Below, in pieces: positions 9,373 to 17,238 of a DNA stretch of 64,000 bases. Source of the DNA: an uncultured Eubacteriales bacterium (GTDB lineage Bacteria; Bacillota; Clostridia; Christensenellales; Aristaeellaceae); the NCBI GenBank assembly GCA_902789795.1, contig CADAPM010000005.1, forward strand, positions 108,449-172,448, given 5' to 3'. Position numbers and translations under genes: made by a program. Positions within the stretch are counted from its first letter, which is position 1; each line of letters opens with the position of its first letter. The notes below the pieces were generated by a model that was not told where the DNA came from, searched no databases, and saw only the letters and a list, made by a program, of their open reading frames with translations.

Positions 9373-10322
9373 GCGAACAGGAATTCATCCCGGTCTATAT
9401 GCTGACCGGCTTCCTCGAGAGCGGCAAGACCACCATGGTCAAATCCATGCTGGCGGACGAGGGCTTCTCCTCCGGGCAGAAGACCCTGATCATCTGCTGC
9501 GAGGACGGCGAAAACGAGTACGAACCGGAGTATCTGAAAAAGTACAATGCCGAGCTGGCCATGTTCGACGAACAGGAGGAGATGACCAGCCTGAAATTGA
9601 AGGAGCTGAACCGGAAAGTCCGCCCCGAGCGCGTGATCATCGAGTTCAACTCCGTGTGGGGCATCGATTTTATCGGCCGCCTGCGGCTGCCGCCCCTCTG
9701 GGAGTGGGTGCAGGTCATCACCCTGGCGGATGCCACCACCTTTGAAAACTACATGACCAACATGCGCAACATCATGACCGATCCGATGAAGGAAGCGGAT
9801 CTGATCCTGGTCAACCGCTGCCAGCCCGATTTCCGCAAGAGCTACTGGCGCAAGCAGATGCGGGCCATGAACAATTCCGCCACCATCCTGTTCGAGAATC
9901 CGGACGGGACCACCGAGGACGGCGTGACGGACGAGGACCTGCCCTACGACGTGAACGCGCCGGTGATCGAGATCAGCGATGATCACTTCGGCGTCTTCTA
10001 CCTGGACGCCATGGAGCACCCGGAGCGCTACGACAAGAAGGTCATCCAGGCCGTCGGCCAGCCCTTCCCCCATGCGCGGCTCTCCAAGGGCTTCTACTTC
10101 TTCGGCCGCTACGCCATGACCTGTTGCGCCAACGACATCCAGAAAGCGGGCTGGATCTGCAAAGGCAGTCAGACCCCCAGCGCCAGCGCCTTTATCAAGC
10201 TGACCGCCCGGTGTGAAAAAGCCACCGATCCCGACGGGCAGACCGCGCTCATCCTGCGCGAAATGAAGGCCGAAAGCGCTCCCGCGCCCAAGGACAAGTA
10301 CGTATCTTTCATGAACATCTGA
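9369..10322 (+). CDS. Second CobW-type GTPase with YcgQ-like C-terminal segment
   Basis: This 317-residue protein has a CobW-like P-loop GFLESGKTT at residues 14-22, but the family GCxCC metal motif is absent and only IICCEDGE (41-48) occupies a similar region. The C-terminal 80 residues contain RYAMTCCAND (247-256) followed by a beta-rich segment. This resembles the C-terminal part of the YcgQ/TIGR03943 proteins that sit with CobW (YciC) and a YcgR permease in Bacillus-type zinc loci. The resemblance is from memory of the Cys-Cys motif and is moderate. Here no permease is present; the GTPase and the YcgQ-like segment appear fused. Translation is coupled to the upstream CobW gene. Confidence 0.75.
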   Translation: MSEQEFIPVYMLTGFLESGKTTMVKSMLADEGFSSGQKTLIICCEDGENEYEPEYLKKYNAELAMFDEQEEMTSLKLKELNRKVRPERVIIEFNSVWGIDFIGRLRLPPLWEWVQVITLADATTFENYMTNMRNIMTDPMKEADLILVNRCQPDFRKSYWRKQMRAMNNSATILFENPDGTTEDGVTDEDLPYDVNAPVIEISDDHFGVFYLDAMEHPERYDKKVIQAVGQPFPHARLSKGFYFFGRYAMTCCANDIQKAGWICKGSQTPSASAFIKLTARCEKATDPDGQTALILREMKAESAPAPKDKYVSFMNI

Positions 10323-10332
10323 GCAGGTATTT

Positions 10333-11124
10333 ATGGACCGTGTGATCCCCATCTGGCAGGATACCCCGCCCGGCTTTGAAGAAAGCTATGGCCAGGCAGC
10401 GCCCAGCATGACCCTGTACCCTGTGGAAAACGCCAAAGGCGCTGTGCTGGTGCTGCCCGGCGGCGGTTATGAGCATAAAGCCGCCCACGAAGGCGCACCT
10501 ATTGCCCGGCGTCTGAACGAGGCCGGCATCTTTGCCGCCACGCTGGATTATCGCGTCGCGCCCTATGCCGCGCCTGTCCCCCAGTGGGACGCCATGCGGG
10601 CGGTGCAGCGGCTCAGAAAACTGGCGCCGGAGTACGGGTATCAGGCGGATAAAGTCGGGATCCTGGGCTTCTCTGCCGGCGGACATCTGGCCGCCAGCGT
10701 TGCCTACATCCCGACCGCGCTCCCGGACGCGGAGGACGAAAGCCTTTTTGAAGGCCTCTCGCCCGTCCCGGACGCCGCCGTCCTCTGTTACCCCGTCATC
10801 ACCATGGGCAGCTATACCCACGCGGGGTCCAGGGACAACCTGCTCGGCCCGAACGCGGACGAAGCGTCGATCCGCCATTGGTCCGTCGAGCAGCAGGTGA
10901 GCGACGGGGCCTGCCCCGCCTTCATCTGGCATACGTCCGATGACGGAGCGGTCCCGGTCAGGAACAGCCTGCTGATGGCCTCCGCCCTTGCGGCCCATCA
11001 GATCCCCTTCTCCCTGCACATCTGGCCCCATGGCCGGCACGGCCTGGGACTGGCGGAAGACGTCCCGGACGTGAGCCGCTGGCCTGAACTGGCCGCCGAA
11101 TGGCTGCACGACCTTGGCTTCTGA
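10333..11124 (+). CDS. Alpha/beta hydrolase, acetyl-esterase type
   Basis: The 263-residue cytoplasmic protein has the oxyanion-hole segment VLPGGGYEHKAAHEGAPIA, the nucleophile elbow GFSAGGHLA, an acid residue in HTSDDGAVP and a histidine in WPHGRHGLG, completing a Ser-Asp-His triad. This is the pattern of the BD-FAE/Axe-type esterases that remove acetyl or feruloyl groups from plant polysaccharide fragments. There is no signal peptide, so it would act on imported oligosaccharides or other small esters. It follows the second CobW gene by ten bases and is probably in the same transcript, although no functional link to metals is evident. The substrate is inferred only from family resemblance. 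Confidence 0.85.
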   Translation: MDRVIPIWQDTPPGFEESYGQAAPSMTLYPVENAKGAVLVLPGGGYEHKAAHEGAPIARRLNEAGIFAATLDYRVAPYAAPVPQWDAMRAVQRLRKLAPEYGYQADKVGILGFSAGGHLAASVAYIPTALPDAEDESLFEGLSPVPDAAVLCYPVITMGSYTHAGSRDNLLGPNADEASIRHWSVEQQVSDGACPAFIWHTSDDGAVPVRNSLLMASALAAHQIPFSLHIWPHGRHGLGLAEDVPDVSRWPELAAEWLHDLGF

Positions 11125-11169
11125 ACGATATGAATTGCAAACAGTTTTCTTAAAGAAAGGGTGATCAGC

Positions 11170-11595
11170 TTGGTACGCACCGGTAAAGTAGTGAGCGCCG
11201 GTCCGGATGCCATCGAAGTGTGCTTTGAGCGTCCCGAGATGTGCGCGCAGTGCGGCGCGTGCATGGGCCACAAGCCCCATGAAACCACCGTCAAGATCCA
11301 GGGAACGGCCGAGATCGGCGATACCGTCGCGGTGGAAATGCCGGACGCCAATATCGTCAAGGTCTCCCTGATCGCCTATATCATTCCGGTGATCGGGCTT
11401 CTGCTCGGTCTGATGATCGGCCAGATCGTTCTGAAAAACGACGTCTGGGCCGCTTTGGCCGGGATCGTGGGTCTGACCGCAGGCATCCTGATCGCCCGCG
11501 TGTTCGATAAAAAACTTGGTTCCCAACCGAACTGGAAGCCCAAGCTTCTGGCTGTACATCACCCAACCGAAGAAATCAAGGAGGAAAAACCATGA
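11170..11595 (+). CDS. RseC/MucC-like membrane protein (SoxR-reducing system type)
   Basis: RseC-family proteins are small inner-membrane proteins linked to SoxR reduction, Rnf complexes or sigma-E signalling. The 141-residue product has an N-terminal cytoplasmic beta domain with a four-cysteine patch (CFERPEMCAQCGAC) and two adjacent transmembrane helices near residues 60-105. A GTG at 11161 is in frame but lies inside the Shine-Dalgarno match (AGAAAGG..GTGATC), so TTG at 11170 is the more likely start. The stop overlaps trxA by four bases. Pairing with a thioredoxin fits a role in electron transfer or thiol redox at the membrane. No rnf genes are visible here. Confidence 0.8.
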   Translation: MVRTGKVVSAGPDAIEVCFERPEMCAQCGACMGHKPHETTVKIQGTAEIGDTVAVEMPDANIVKVSLIAYIIPVIGLLLGLMIGQIVLKNDVWAALAGIVGLTAGILIARVFDKKLGSQPNWKPKLLAVHHPTEEIKEEKP

Positions 11596-11906
11596 GCGAG
11601 ATCACTTTGACGTCCGATAACTTTGAAGAAAAGGTCCTGAAGGCGGATAAACCCATCCTGGTGGACTTCTGGGCAGTATGGTGCGGCCCCTGCCGCATGA
11701 TGGCGCCCATCGTCTCCGAGATCGCCGAGGAATATGCCGGCAAAATGTACGTCGGCAAGCTGAATGTGGATGATGCGGGCGACATCGCTGCCGAATACGG
11801 CATCAACTCGATCCCCTGCTTCATTCTGTTTGAAAACGGCGAAGAAAAAGGCCGCGCCGTGGGTGTGCAGGACAAAGCCCGCCTGCTGGCTGCCCTGAAC
11901 GCGTAA
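11592..11906 (+). CDS. trxA: Thioredoxin
   Basis: Thioredoxin is a cytoplasmic dithiol reductase. The 104-residue protein has the active site WCGPC at residues 30-34 and the cis-Pro loop GINSIPCFILF, with no signal peptide. The extra Cys directly after the cis-Pro is unusual but is found in some thioredoxins. It overlaps the RseC-like gene by four bases and is the last gene of the transcript. The AT-rich stretch after it belongs to the next promoter and not to a clear terminator. Identification is secure; which reductase feeds it cannot be told from the window. Confidence 0.95.
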   Translation: MSEITLTSDNFEEKVLKADKPILVDFWAVWCGPCRMMAPIVSEIAEEYAGKMYVGKLNVDDAGDIAAEYGINSIPCFILFENGEEKGRAVGVQDKARLLAALNA

Positions 11907-11953
11907 ATTTTTGTAAAAATTAAAAATTTTTCAAAAAAAATTTGCGAAAACGC

Positions 11954-11982
11954 TTGCGAAAAAAGCAGAATCGTTCTATAAT
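11954..11982 (+). promoter_or_regulatory. Strong promoter with AT-rich upstream element
   Basis: TTGCGA (11954-11959), a 17-base spacer, TATAAT (11977-11982). Bases 11905-11950 are made of A- and T-tracts, as in an UP element. This predicts high transcription of the RNA that follows. Confidence 0.8.
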
Positions 11983-11988
11983 AGTCCC

Positions 11989-12196
11989 CGGTTAGACAAT
12001 CGGGTCTGTGGTTGTAAGCCGATGCCAGTCGCAGGCAAAGCGGTCCACGTAAGTCGTCCAAAGCGTCGATGAGCATGGTGCGGTTTAGAAGTAAGTCCGA
12101 CCGGGATTCCCGAGAGAGCAGCGTGAGGGCGCTATAGCGCAGAGCAAAGCTCCTGTCGGCGAGTGTGGGGTCAAAGACCAGGTCAGCCGGTTATCA
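11989..12196 (+). ncRNA. Dense structured RNA, raiA-motif candidate, upstream of a zinc-ribbon gene
   Basis: About 208 bases follow the promoter without an ORF and fold into many short helices. Pairs seen: AGAC 11994-11997 with GTCT 12004-12007; ATCGG 11999-12003 with CCGAT 12019-12023 (mutually exclusive with, or a pseudoknot through, the first hairpin); GTGG 12008-12011 with CCAC 12045-12048; TGCC 12023 with GGCA 12034; CCGAC 12097-12101 with GTCGG 12155-12159, enclosing CGGG-ATT-CCCG, GCGC-TATA-GCGC and GAGC-AAA-GCTC; and GGTC-AAA-GACC 12169-12179. Size, base composition and the strong promoter resemble the raiA RNA motif of Clostridia, but I cannot run a covariance model, so the class name is tentative. 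No terminator separates it from the zinc-ribbon gene, so it could also be a cis-acting leader. Confidence 0.6.
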
Positions 12197-12234
12197 CCAA
12201 ATTATTTATTTTTATTCAGGGGGTCTAGTTTACC

Positions 12235-12510
12235 ATGTATCAGGACAAGACGCTGGTGTGCCGTGACTGCGGTAAGGAATTTGTGTTCACCGCTGGTGAG
12301 CAGGAATTCTATGCTGAAAAGGGTTTCCAGAATGAGCCGTCCCGTTGCCGTGAGTGCCGCATCGCTAAGAAAACTCAGCGTGGCGGTCCCCGCGTGATGT
12401 ATGACGCAATCTGCGCTCAGTGCGGCGCGCCCACCAAGGTGCCCTTCGAGCCCAAGGACGATCGTCCGGTGTACTGCAGCGAATGCTACGCGAACATGCA
12501 GCGTCGGTAA
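12235..12510 (+). CDS. Small zinc-ribbon protein
   Basis: The 91-residue protein carries two putative zinc-binding sites: CRDCGKEF with CRECR in the N-terminal half (the 'probable zinc-ribbon' type seen in many Firmicutes), and CAQCGAP with CSECY in the C-terminal half. It is basic and has no membrane segment. Its codon choice is unlike its neighbours: CGT, GGT and GCT are frequent, as in very highly expressed genes. A strong promoter and structured RNA lie upstream and a perfect terminator follows, so it appears to be an abundant monocistronic product. Function is unknown; nucleic-acid or ribosome binding is a reasonable guess for such a protein but is not shown. Confidence 0.85.
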   Translation: MYQDKTLVCRDCGKEFVFTAGEQEFYAEKGFQNEPSRCRECRIAKKTQRGGPRVMYDAICAQCGAPTKVPFEPKDDRPVYCSECYANMQRR

Positions 12511-12537
12511 TTCATCAGTAAAACCTGACAACAACGA

Positions 12538-12565
12538 GGGAGGTGCTAATAGCACCTCCCTTTTT
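12538..12565 (+). terminator. Rho-independent terminator after the zinc-ribbon gene
   Basis: GGGAGGTGC (12538-12546), loop TAATA, GCACCTCCC (12552-12560), then TTTTT. A textbook intrinsic terminator on the plus strand. Confidence 0.95.
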
Positions 12566-12583
12566 ACTGCGCTTTTTTCCGCC

Positions 12584-14089
12584 TTATGGGCAGGCCAGCA
12601 GGGCGTCCGCCCACGCCTGGGGCACAGTATAAACCGAAGTCCCGTCCACAGTCAGGTACAGCCGCCCCATCGCGCCGGAGTAGAGCGCTGTCGTGATGGT
12701 GCCGGTGCCGTCCTCCGGAGTCACGCTGACCGTGACCACCGGCACATCCTCGCTGGACGGATGCCATACGGCCCCCTCCTCGGACGATTCAGTCCGCGTC
12801 AAGGCGCTGTCCAGCGCCATCAGCTGCGCGTAGTATTCGCTGAAAGCGTAGGCATCCACATCCTGGCCGTTCTTTCTGACGCGCATCTCATACACGATAT
12901 TCCCGTATTCGTCCGTTTCAAACTGGTTGTTGGGCAGCACGCGCTCCACGTAGCGAATCTGGTATTTCTTCTCCGTTCCCTCCGATACGACCGTCACTTC
13001 CGACAGGTTGTTCTGCTCATAGACGAAGGGGTTCGGGGATGCATAATTCTGCCAACTGAGCCTCCTGACCGCGCTGAAGGTCACGGTCGTGCCCACCAGG
13101 ATGTCTCCATTATAAATATAGTAGTCCGCCGTCTCCGAATACGCCCGTCCGAGGAGGATCGTGATATTGCTGGCAGGGATCTCGAAGGTCTGGTCCCTGC
13201 CCTCCTCGTCCGGCACCGTCAGCACAGAGGGCGCAAAGTCCAGCGACAGACGCCGCATTGCCCCTTCCAGGCGCAGCTTGTGCCGGTTCCGTTCCGTATC
13301 TTCCCCCGCCCAGGTCGCGAATCGCAGCTTTTCAAGGCTCGACAGCAGGCTTTCCACCTTGTCCGCGGCCACCGGATAACGGAACGGCGCGCTCAGCATC
13401 CAGCCCGCGGATGTCCGTTCGATAGCGAACTCCGTTTTGCCTTCTTCGTCCTCCACGGCGATCCGGTCGATCAGCTCCGCGTCGATCGCCAGGGCCGGCA
13501 CGGGGTGCAGGGTCGTGAACTGCACGTTCAAGGCATCCATCACGTCCGAGGTCACCGTATATACGTTCCCCCGGCCGCTGACGGCGGCGTAGTAGCGGAT
13601 CTCGTCCATCGGCGCGGCGTTGCCCAGGAGGATCGTGTACTCCTCCCCCGTCGTCAGCGCCACATCCACCGAGCAGGTGGGCTGCTCAAGTCCGTAATCG
13701 CTCATTTCAATCCGGCCCGCATGGCTTTTCCCCGACTCGGCGACCAGTTCTTCCGCGGTCAGATGGCTCGCGTTATACAAGAGCACCTGCACTGTCTGCT
13801 CCCGGAGCGGATAATCGGGATCGTTTTCCAATGCGGCTGTGCCTTCGTTGACCACGAGGGTATAGGCCTCGGTCCTGCTCGGGTGCACCGTGATCCGGCT
13901 GATCAGGCTCTCGTCATGATCCAGGAGGGTCAGGGACGCAGCCTGATCCTCGTCCGGCGGTTCCACCGTCTGGGCCGGGCGCAGCAGGAAATACAGCGCC
14001 GCGCCGACGGCGATGAGCAGGGCCAGCAGGATCAACAGCAGGGCCGGTCTGCAAAGGCCGGTCTTCTTTTTCGTTCTGACCGGCTGCAT
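12584..14089 (-). CDS. DUF4340 protein of a Gld-type ABC exporter
   Basis: The 501-residue protein has a basic N-terminus, one transmembrane helix (about residues 17-37) and a large extracytoplasmic part built of repeated beta-rich DUF4340-like units, for example the VYTVTSDVMDAL segment. DUF4340 proteins are regularly encoded after a GldA/GldF/GldG-like ABC system, as here. The molecular role is unknown; a periplasmic or surface partner of the exporter is likely. Its stop lies 24 bases from the end of the convergent zinc-ribbon terminator, and its start follows the gldG-like gene directly. It is the last gene of the minus-strand operon that begins near 18015. Confidence 0.8.
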   Translation of the reverse strand: MQPVRTKKKTGLCRPALLLILLALLIAVGAALYFLLRPAQTVEPPDEDQAASLTLLDHDESLISRITVHPSRTEAYTLVVNEGTAALENDPDYPLREQTVQVLLYNASHLTAEELVAESGKSHAGRIEMSDYGLEQPTCSVDVALTTGEEYTILLGNAAPMDEIRYYAAVSGRGNVYTVTSDVMDALNVQFTTLHPVPALAIDAELIDRIAVEDEEGKTEFAIERTSAGWMLSAPFRYPVAADKVESLLSSLEKLRFATWAGEDTERNRHKLRLEGAMRRLSLDFAPSVLTVPDEEGRDQTFEIPASNITILLGRAYSETADYYIYNGDILVGTTVTFSAVRRLSWQNYASPNPFVYEQNNLSEVTVVSEGTEKKYQIRYVERVLPNNQFETDEYGNIVYEMRVRKNGQDVDAYAFSEYYAQLMALDSALTRTESSEEGAVWHPSSEDVPVVTVSVTPEDGTGTITTALYSGAMGRLYLTVDGTSVYTVPQAWADALLACP

Positions 14090-15573
14090 TACAGGTGCCT
14101 CCTCGGCAGCAGGACGATCAGCGCCGCCGCCAGGATCACCAGCGGCAGCAGCACGGCCGCCCAGACCGCCCAGTCAAGCGGCTTCAGCCCCAGCCCGGCC
14201 CGGGCGGCGCTCTTCACGCTGATATCCAGGGATACCGGCTGCCGGGTGCCCAGGGCCTTCATGAGCGCCCGTAAAAACGCATCCGTATAGGTGTTTGTAT
14301 AGATCCATTCTTCGGTGAACATGGCGGAGCAGCCTACCGCGATCACGGTGCCGGAGGTCCGGTCCTCGTCATAGCGCCGCGCCAGGGCCGCCAGGTCAAA
14401 GTACCCGGTCTCGTCCCCGTCCTGGCGTTCCAGGGTCTCCAGCCCGTCCTCATAGGCCCGGATATAGGCCTCGCCGCTCTTCAGGAGCGACCCGGTATAG
14501 ATCGAGATGTCCCGGTCCTCCGAGATCGTGACGGCCCGGGCGCCTGGCATCAGCAGGATGTCCTGGCGGCTGGCGAGCAGCTCCTGGGTCTCCGGCGCGG
14601 CCTGCATATAGGGCAGCAGGGAGACAGGCGAATCTCCGTAATAGCTGGTCTGATCCGTCCCGGTGGCGACCACGACGCCCGGACGGAAGCCCAGCCCAAA
14701 CTCCCCGAGCAAGGCGTTGAAGCGCTGCAGATCCACGGGCGAGGTATAGCCGGTGATATACAGGATCCCGCCATCCGCGGCCAGGTATTCACGAAGCCAG
14801 GTGAGCTCCTGCTCCGTCAGGTCGAAGCGCGGGCAGAGGATCAGCAGAGGCTGGTCTACGTCCAGGCTGCTCTGATCGTGCAGACTGACCCGGACCGTCT
14901 GATAGCCCGCGTCATGCAGGTGGGATTCCAGGGCGGCGGTCTCCCCTGCCCCCAGTTCCCCGTGGCCGGTCAGGATCTGCACCGTGGGCGTCTCCGCGTC
15001 GGACACGTAGATGATGCCTTCCGTCAGCGCCTTCTCGACAGCGTAGCCGGATACGGCATAGCTCTGGCTGTCCAGGTCGTACTGCAGCCGGAGGAAATTG
15101 TCCGACGTCAGCATCCGGGCGTGATCCGTTCCCGGGCAGTAGACGATCACGCAGTCGGTAGTGACCTCTTCGCCGTTCAGCTGTTCGGAAAAGCGCGTCG
15201 ACCAGTTCGGGGAGCGGAGCAGACTCTCCTCCCGGAAGCTGATCAGCGGGTTCAGGCTCTGGTAGCGCTCCAACAGGGTCCTCAGGTCAGAGCGCAGCAG
15301 CGGCGAATCGCCAAAGGTGTCCGCCGTGACCGCCGTCAGCAGATACAATTCGATGGGCTGTTTCAGGCTCGAAAGGGTCTCTTTCGTCGCCGCGGACTGG
15401 AGCGTCAGCGAATTGAAGGACAGGTCCGCGCTCAGGGCGTACCGGTGCTCCAGGGCCGTCGCCAGCCAGTTGACACCGATGAACAGCAGCAGCACCACCA
15501 CCGTCAGGACGGCGGTCATGGCCAGGGCATTGCGTTTCCTGCGCAGGGAGGGACGGACATTATTCTTGCTCAT
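14089..15573 (-). CDS. GldG-like ABC transporter auxiliary protein
   Basis: The 494-residue protein has a basic start, a transmembrane helix near residues 20-40, a long extracytoplasmic region of the 'ABC-type uncharacterised transport system' family and a second helix close to the C-terminus. This is the GldG arrangement. The frame is open further upstream, but the start is placed at ATG 15573 because it overlaps the stop of the permease gene by four bases (ATGA) and is preceded by GGAGGGT. GldG with GldA and GldF is needed for gliding in Bacteroidetes; in Firmicutes relatives the exported substrate is unknown, so no gliding is implied. Confidence 0.82.
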   Translation of the reverse strand: MSKNNVRPSLRRKRNALAMTAVLTVVVLLLFIGVNWLATALEHRYALSADLSFNSLTLQSAATKETLSSLKQPIELYLLTAVTADTFGDSPLLRSDLRTLLERYQSLNPLISFREESLLRSPNWSTRFSEQLNGEEVTTDCVIVYCPGTDHARMLTSDNFLRLQYDLDSQSYAVSGYAVEKALTEGIIYVSDAETPTVQILTGHGELGAGETAALESHLHDAGYQTVRVSLHDQSSLDVDQPLLILCPRFDLTEQELTWLREYLAADGGILYITGYTSPVDLQRFNALLGEFGLGFRPGVVVATGTDQTSYYGDSPVSLLPYMQAAPETQELLASRQDILLMPGARAVTISEDRDISIYTGSLLKSGEAYIRAYEDGLETLERQDGDETGYFDLAALARRYDEDRTSGTVIAVGCSAMFTEEWIYTNTYTDAFLRALMKALGTRQPVSLDISVKSAARAGLGLKPLDWAVWAAVLLPLVILAAALIVLLPRRHL

Positions 15574-16280
15574 AAGCCCACCCTCCAGCGCCGGAGCTCC
15601 AGGGAGCGCACGCACAAAAACAGCATGAGCGCGATAAAGGACAGATCGAAGATGAGGTCGCTCAGGCCGATCCGCCCGCTCATGAATGGCGAAAGCCGCC
15701 GATACAGGCTCACGGCTTCGCCGACGCTGCTGAGCACCGGCACGCTGACTGCCTTCCACAGCAGGTCCGAAAGCCAAATGAACAGGTTCACGCCGAAGCC
15801 GGCCACCAGGGCGATCGCCGGCGTTTTCGTCAGCGACGCCACCAGCAGGTCCACCGCCAGGAAGGCGGAGCCCAGCAGGAAGAAGCCCAGGTAACCCGCC
15901 AGCGTCTCCTGCCAGTACAGCGTGCCCGTGAGCGCAATGATCAGCGGGTACAGCCCGCTCAGAAGGATGGCCGCCAGGAGTACGGTCACAGCGGCCAGGT
16001 ACTTGCCCAGCACGATGCCCGCGATCGGCAGCGCGGAGTTATACAATAGCTGGTCTCCCCCCGCGTCCCCCGCGGACAGCAGGCGCATCGTCAATACCGG
16101 CGTCAGCAGCATCCACAGATAGCTCATGCTGGAAAGCAGGCTCAGCATATCAGAAGAACGGGCAGCGATGTTGCCGATCACAAAGAATACGCTGCTCAGG
16201 CCCAAATAGACGATCAGAAATATATACATGACGGGAGTATAGAAATACCCCTGCATTTCCCGTTTCCAAACCAGGCTCAT
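15570..16280 (-). CDS. ABC-2 type permease, GldF-like
   Basis: The 236-residue integral membrane protein has about six hydrophobic segments and begins with the short cytoplasmic stretch WKREMQGYFYTPVMYIF typical of GldF/ABC-2 permeases. With the upstream ATPase and downstream GldG-like protein it forms a complete exporter. It overlaps both neighbours by four bases (ATGA at each junction), indicating coupled translation and equal stoichiometry. The substrate is unknown. Confidence 0.85.
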   Translation of the reverse strand: MSLVWKREMQGYFYTPVMYIFLIVYLGLSSVFFVIGNIAARSSDMLSLLSSMSYLWMLLTPVLTMRLLSAGDAGGDQLLYNSALPIAGIVLGKYLAAVTVLLAAILLSGLYPLIIALTGTLYWQETLAGYLGFFLLGSAFLAVDLLVASLTKTPAIALVAGFGVNLFIWLSDLLWKAVSVPVLSSVGEAVSLYRRLSPFMSGRIGLSDLIFDLSFIALMLFLCVRSLELRRWRVGL

Positions 16281-17224
16281 GTCTCTCCCTCCTCCGGCGT
16301 TCCTTCCGTCAGGGCCGACAGGAAGAGCTCCTCCAGTTCGCTTTTGACCGGACTTAAGCGCATCAGCACCGTTCCCGTCTTCGCCAGCGCCTGGGAAAGC
16401 TCCCGCTCCATGGGCGCGTCAAAGCTGCCGGTGATCAGCGCCCCGGTGATGCCCGGCGTCCGGGCGGGCAGCAGCTCCGCCCGAGTGACCGAGGGCAGAT
16501 GCTGAAACAGCTGTTCCGCCGCCTCCCGGCCCATGGCGATCTCGGCCCGCAGCGTCCGTTCCGACTGCCCTTCCTCGCTGATCCGGAGGTCCTTGATGAG
16601 CCTTCCGTGCTCCAGCATCAGCGCCCGGGTGCACAGGCCGTCCAGGTCCCTCAGGATGTGGGTGGACAGGATCACCAGCTTTTCCTTCGCCAGGTCATGG
16701 ATCAGGCTGCGGATTTCCCGGATCTGCACCGGGTCCAGACCGGTGGTGGGCTCGTCCAGGAGCACCACCTCGGGATCCCCGGCCAGGGCGGCGGCGATGC
16801 CTACGCGCTGGCGGTAGCCCTTGGAAAGGTTACCGACCCGGCGATGAAGCACGTCAGCGATACCCGTTTTTTCAGCCAACTCGCCCAAATGCCGTTCCTC
16901 ATCCTCCGGCACGACACCCTTTAAGCGGCAGACGAACTTCAATTGCTCTCCGACCGTCATCTCATCATACAGCCCCGGCTTTTCCGGCAGGTAGCCGATC
17001 AGGGGCCTGGTCTTTTCCGGCTCCCACAATACGTCACAGCCGTTGACCTCCACCGTCCCGGAAGACGGGGCCAGCCGTCCCGCCAGGATATTGAGCAGCG
17101 TCGTTTTCCCCGCGCCGTTCTGGCCGATCAGGCCCACCAGCTCCGCGCTGCCGCAGGCAAAGCTCACGTCCAGGAGCGCCTGCTTTTCCCCGTATTTTTT
17201 ACTGACCGCATCTACTGACAGCAT
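16277..17224 (-). CDS. ABC transporter ATP-binding protein, GldA-like
   Basis: The 315-residue ATPase has Walker A GQNGAGKTT, signature LSKGYRQRVGIA, Walker B VVLLDEPTTGLDP and the H-loop STHI, then a C-terminal extension of about 90 residues as in ABC-2 exporter ATPases. Upstream in-frame codons exist, but ATG 17224 is chosen because GGGAGG lies six bases before it; the ATG at 17230 directly abuts that site. It energises the permease encoded next. It follows the TraX-like gene by 14 bases and belongs to the same transcript. Confidence 0.9.
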   Translation of the reverse strand: MLSVDAVSKKYGEKQALLDVSFACGSAELVGLIGQNGAGKTTLLNILAGRLAPSSGTVEVNGCDVLWEPEKTRPLIGYLPEKPGLYDEMTVGEQLKFVCRLKGVVPEDEERHLGELAEKTGIADVLHRRVGNLSKGYRQRVGIAAALAGDPEVVLLDEPTTGLDPVQIREIRSLIHDLAKEKLVILSTHILRDLDGLCTRALMLEHGRLIKDLRISEEGQSERTLRAEIAMGREAAEQLFQHLPSVTRAELLPARTPGITGALITGSFDAPMERELSQALAKTGTVLMRLSPVKSELEELFLSALTEGTPEEGET

Positions 17225-17238
17225 GTCCATCCTCCCGG

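Noticed and set aside
12538-12560. Bidirectional terminator also serving the DUF4340 gene
   Set aside because: On the minus strand the stem is followed by CGTTGTTG and not a U-run, so only the plus-strand use is supported.
14089-15777. Longer GldG-like protein starting at 15777
   Set aside because: The first 68 residues are the translation of the permease gene in another frame; ATG 15573 overlaps the permease stop and has a ribosome site.
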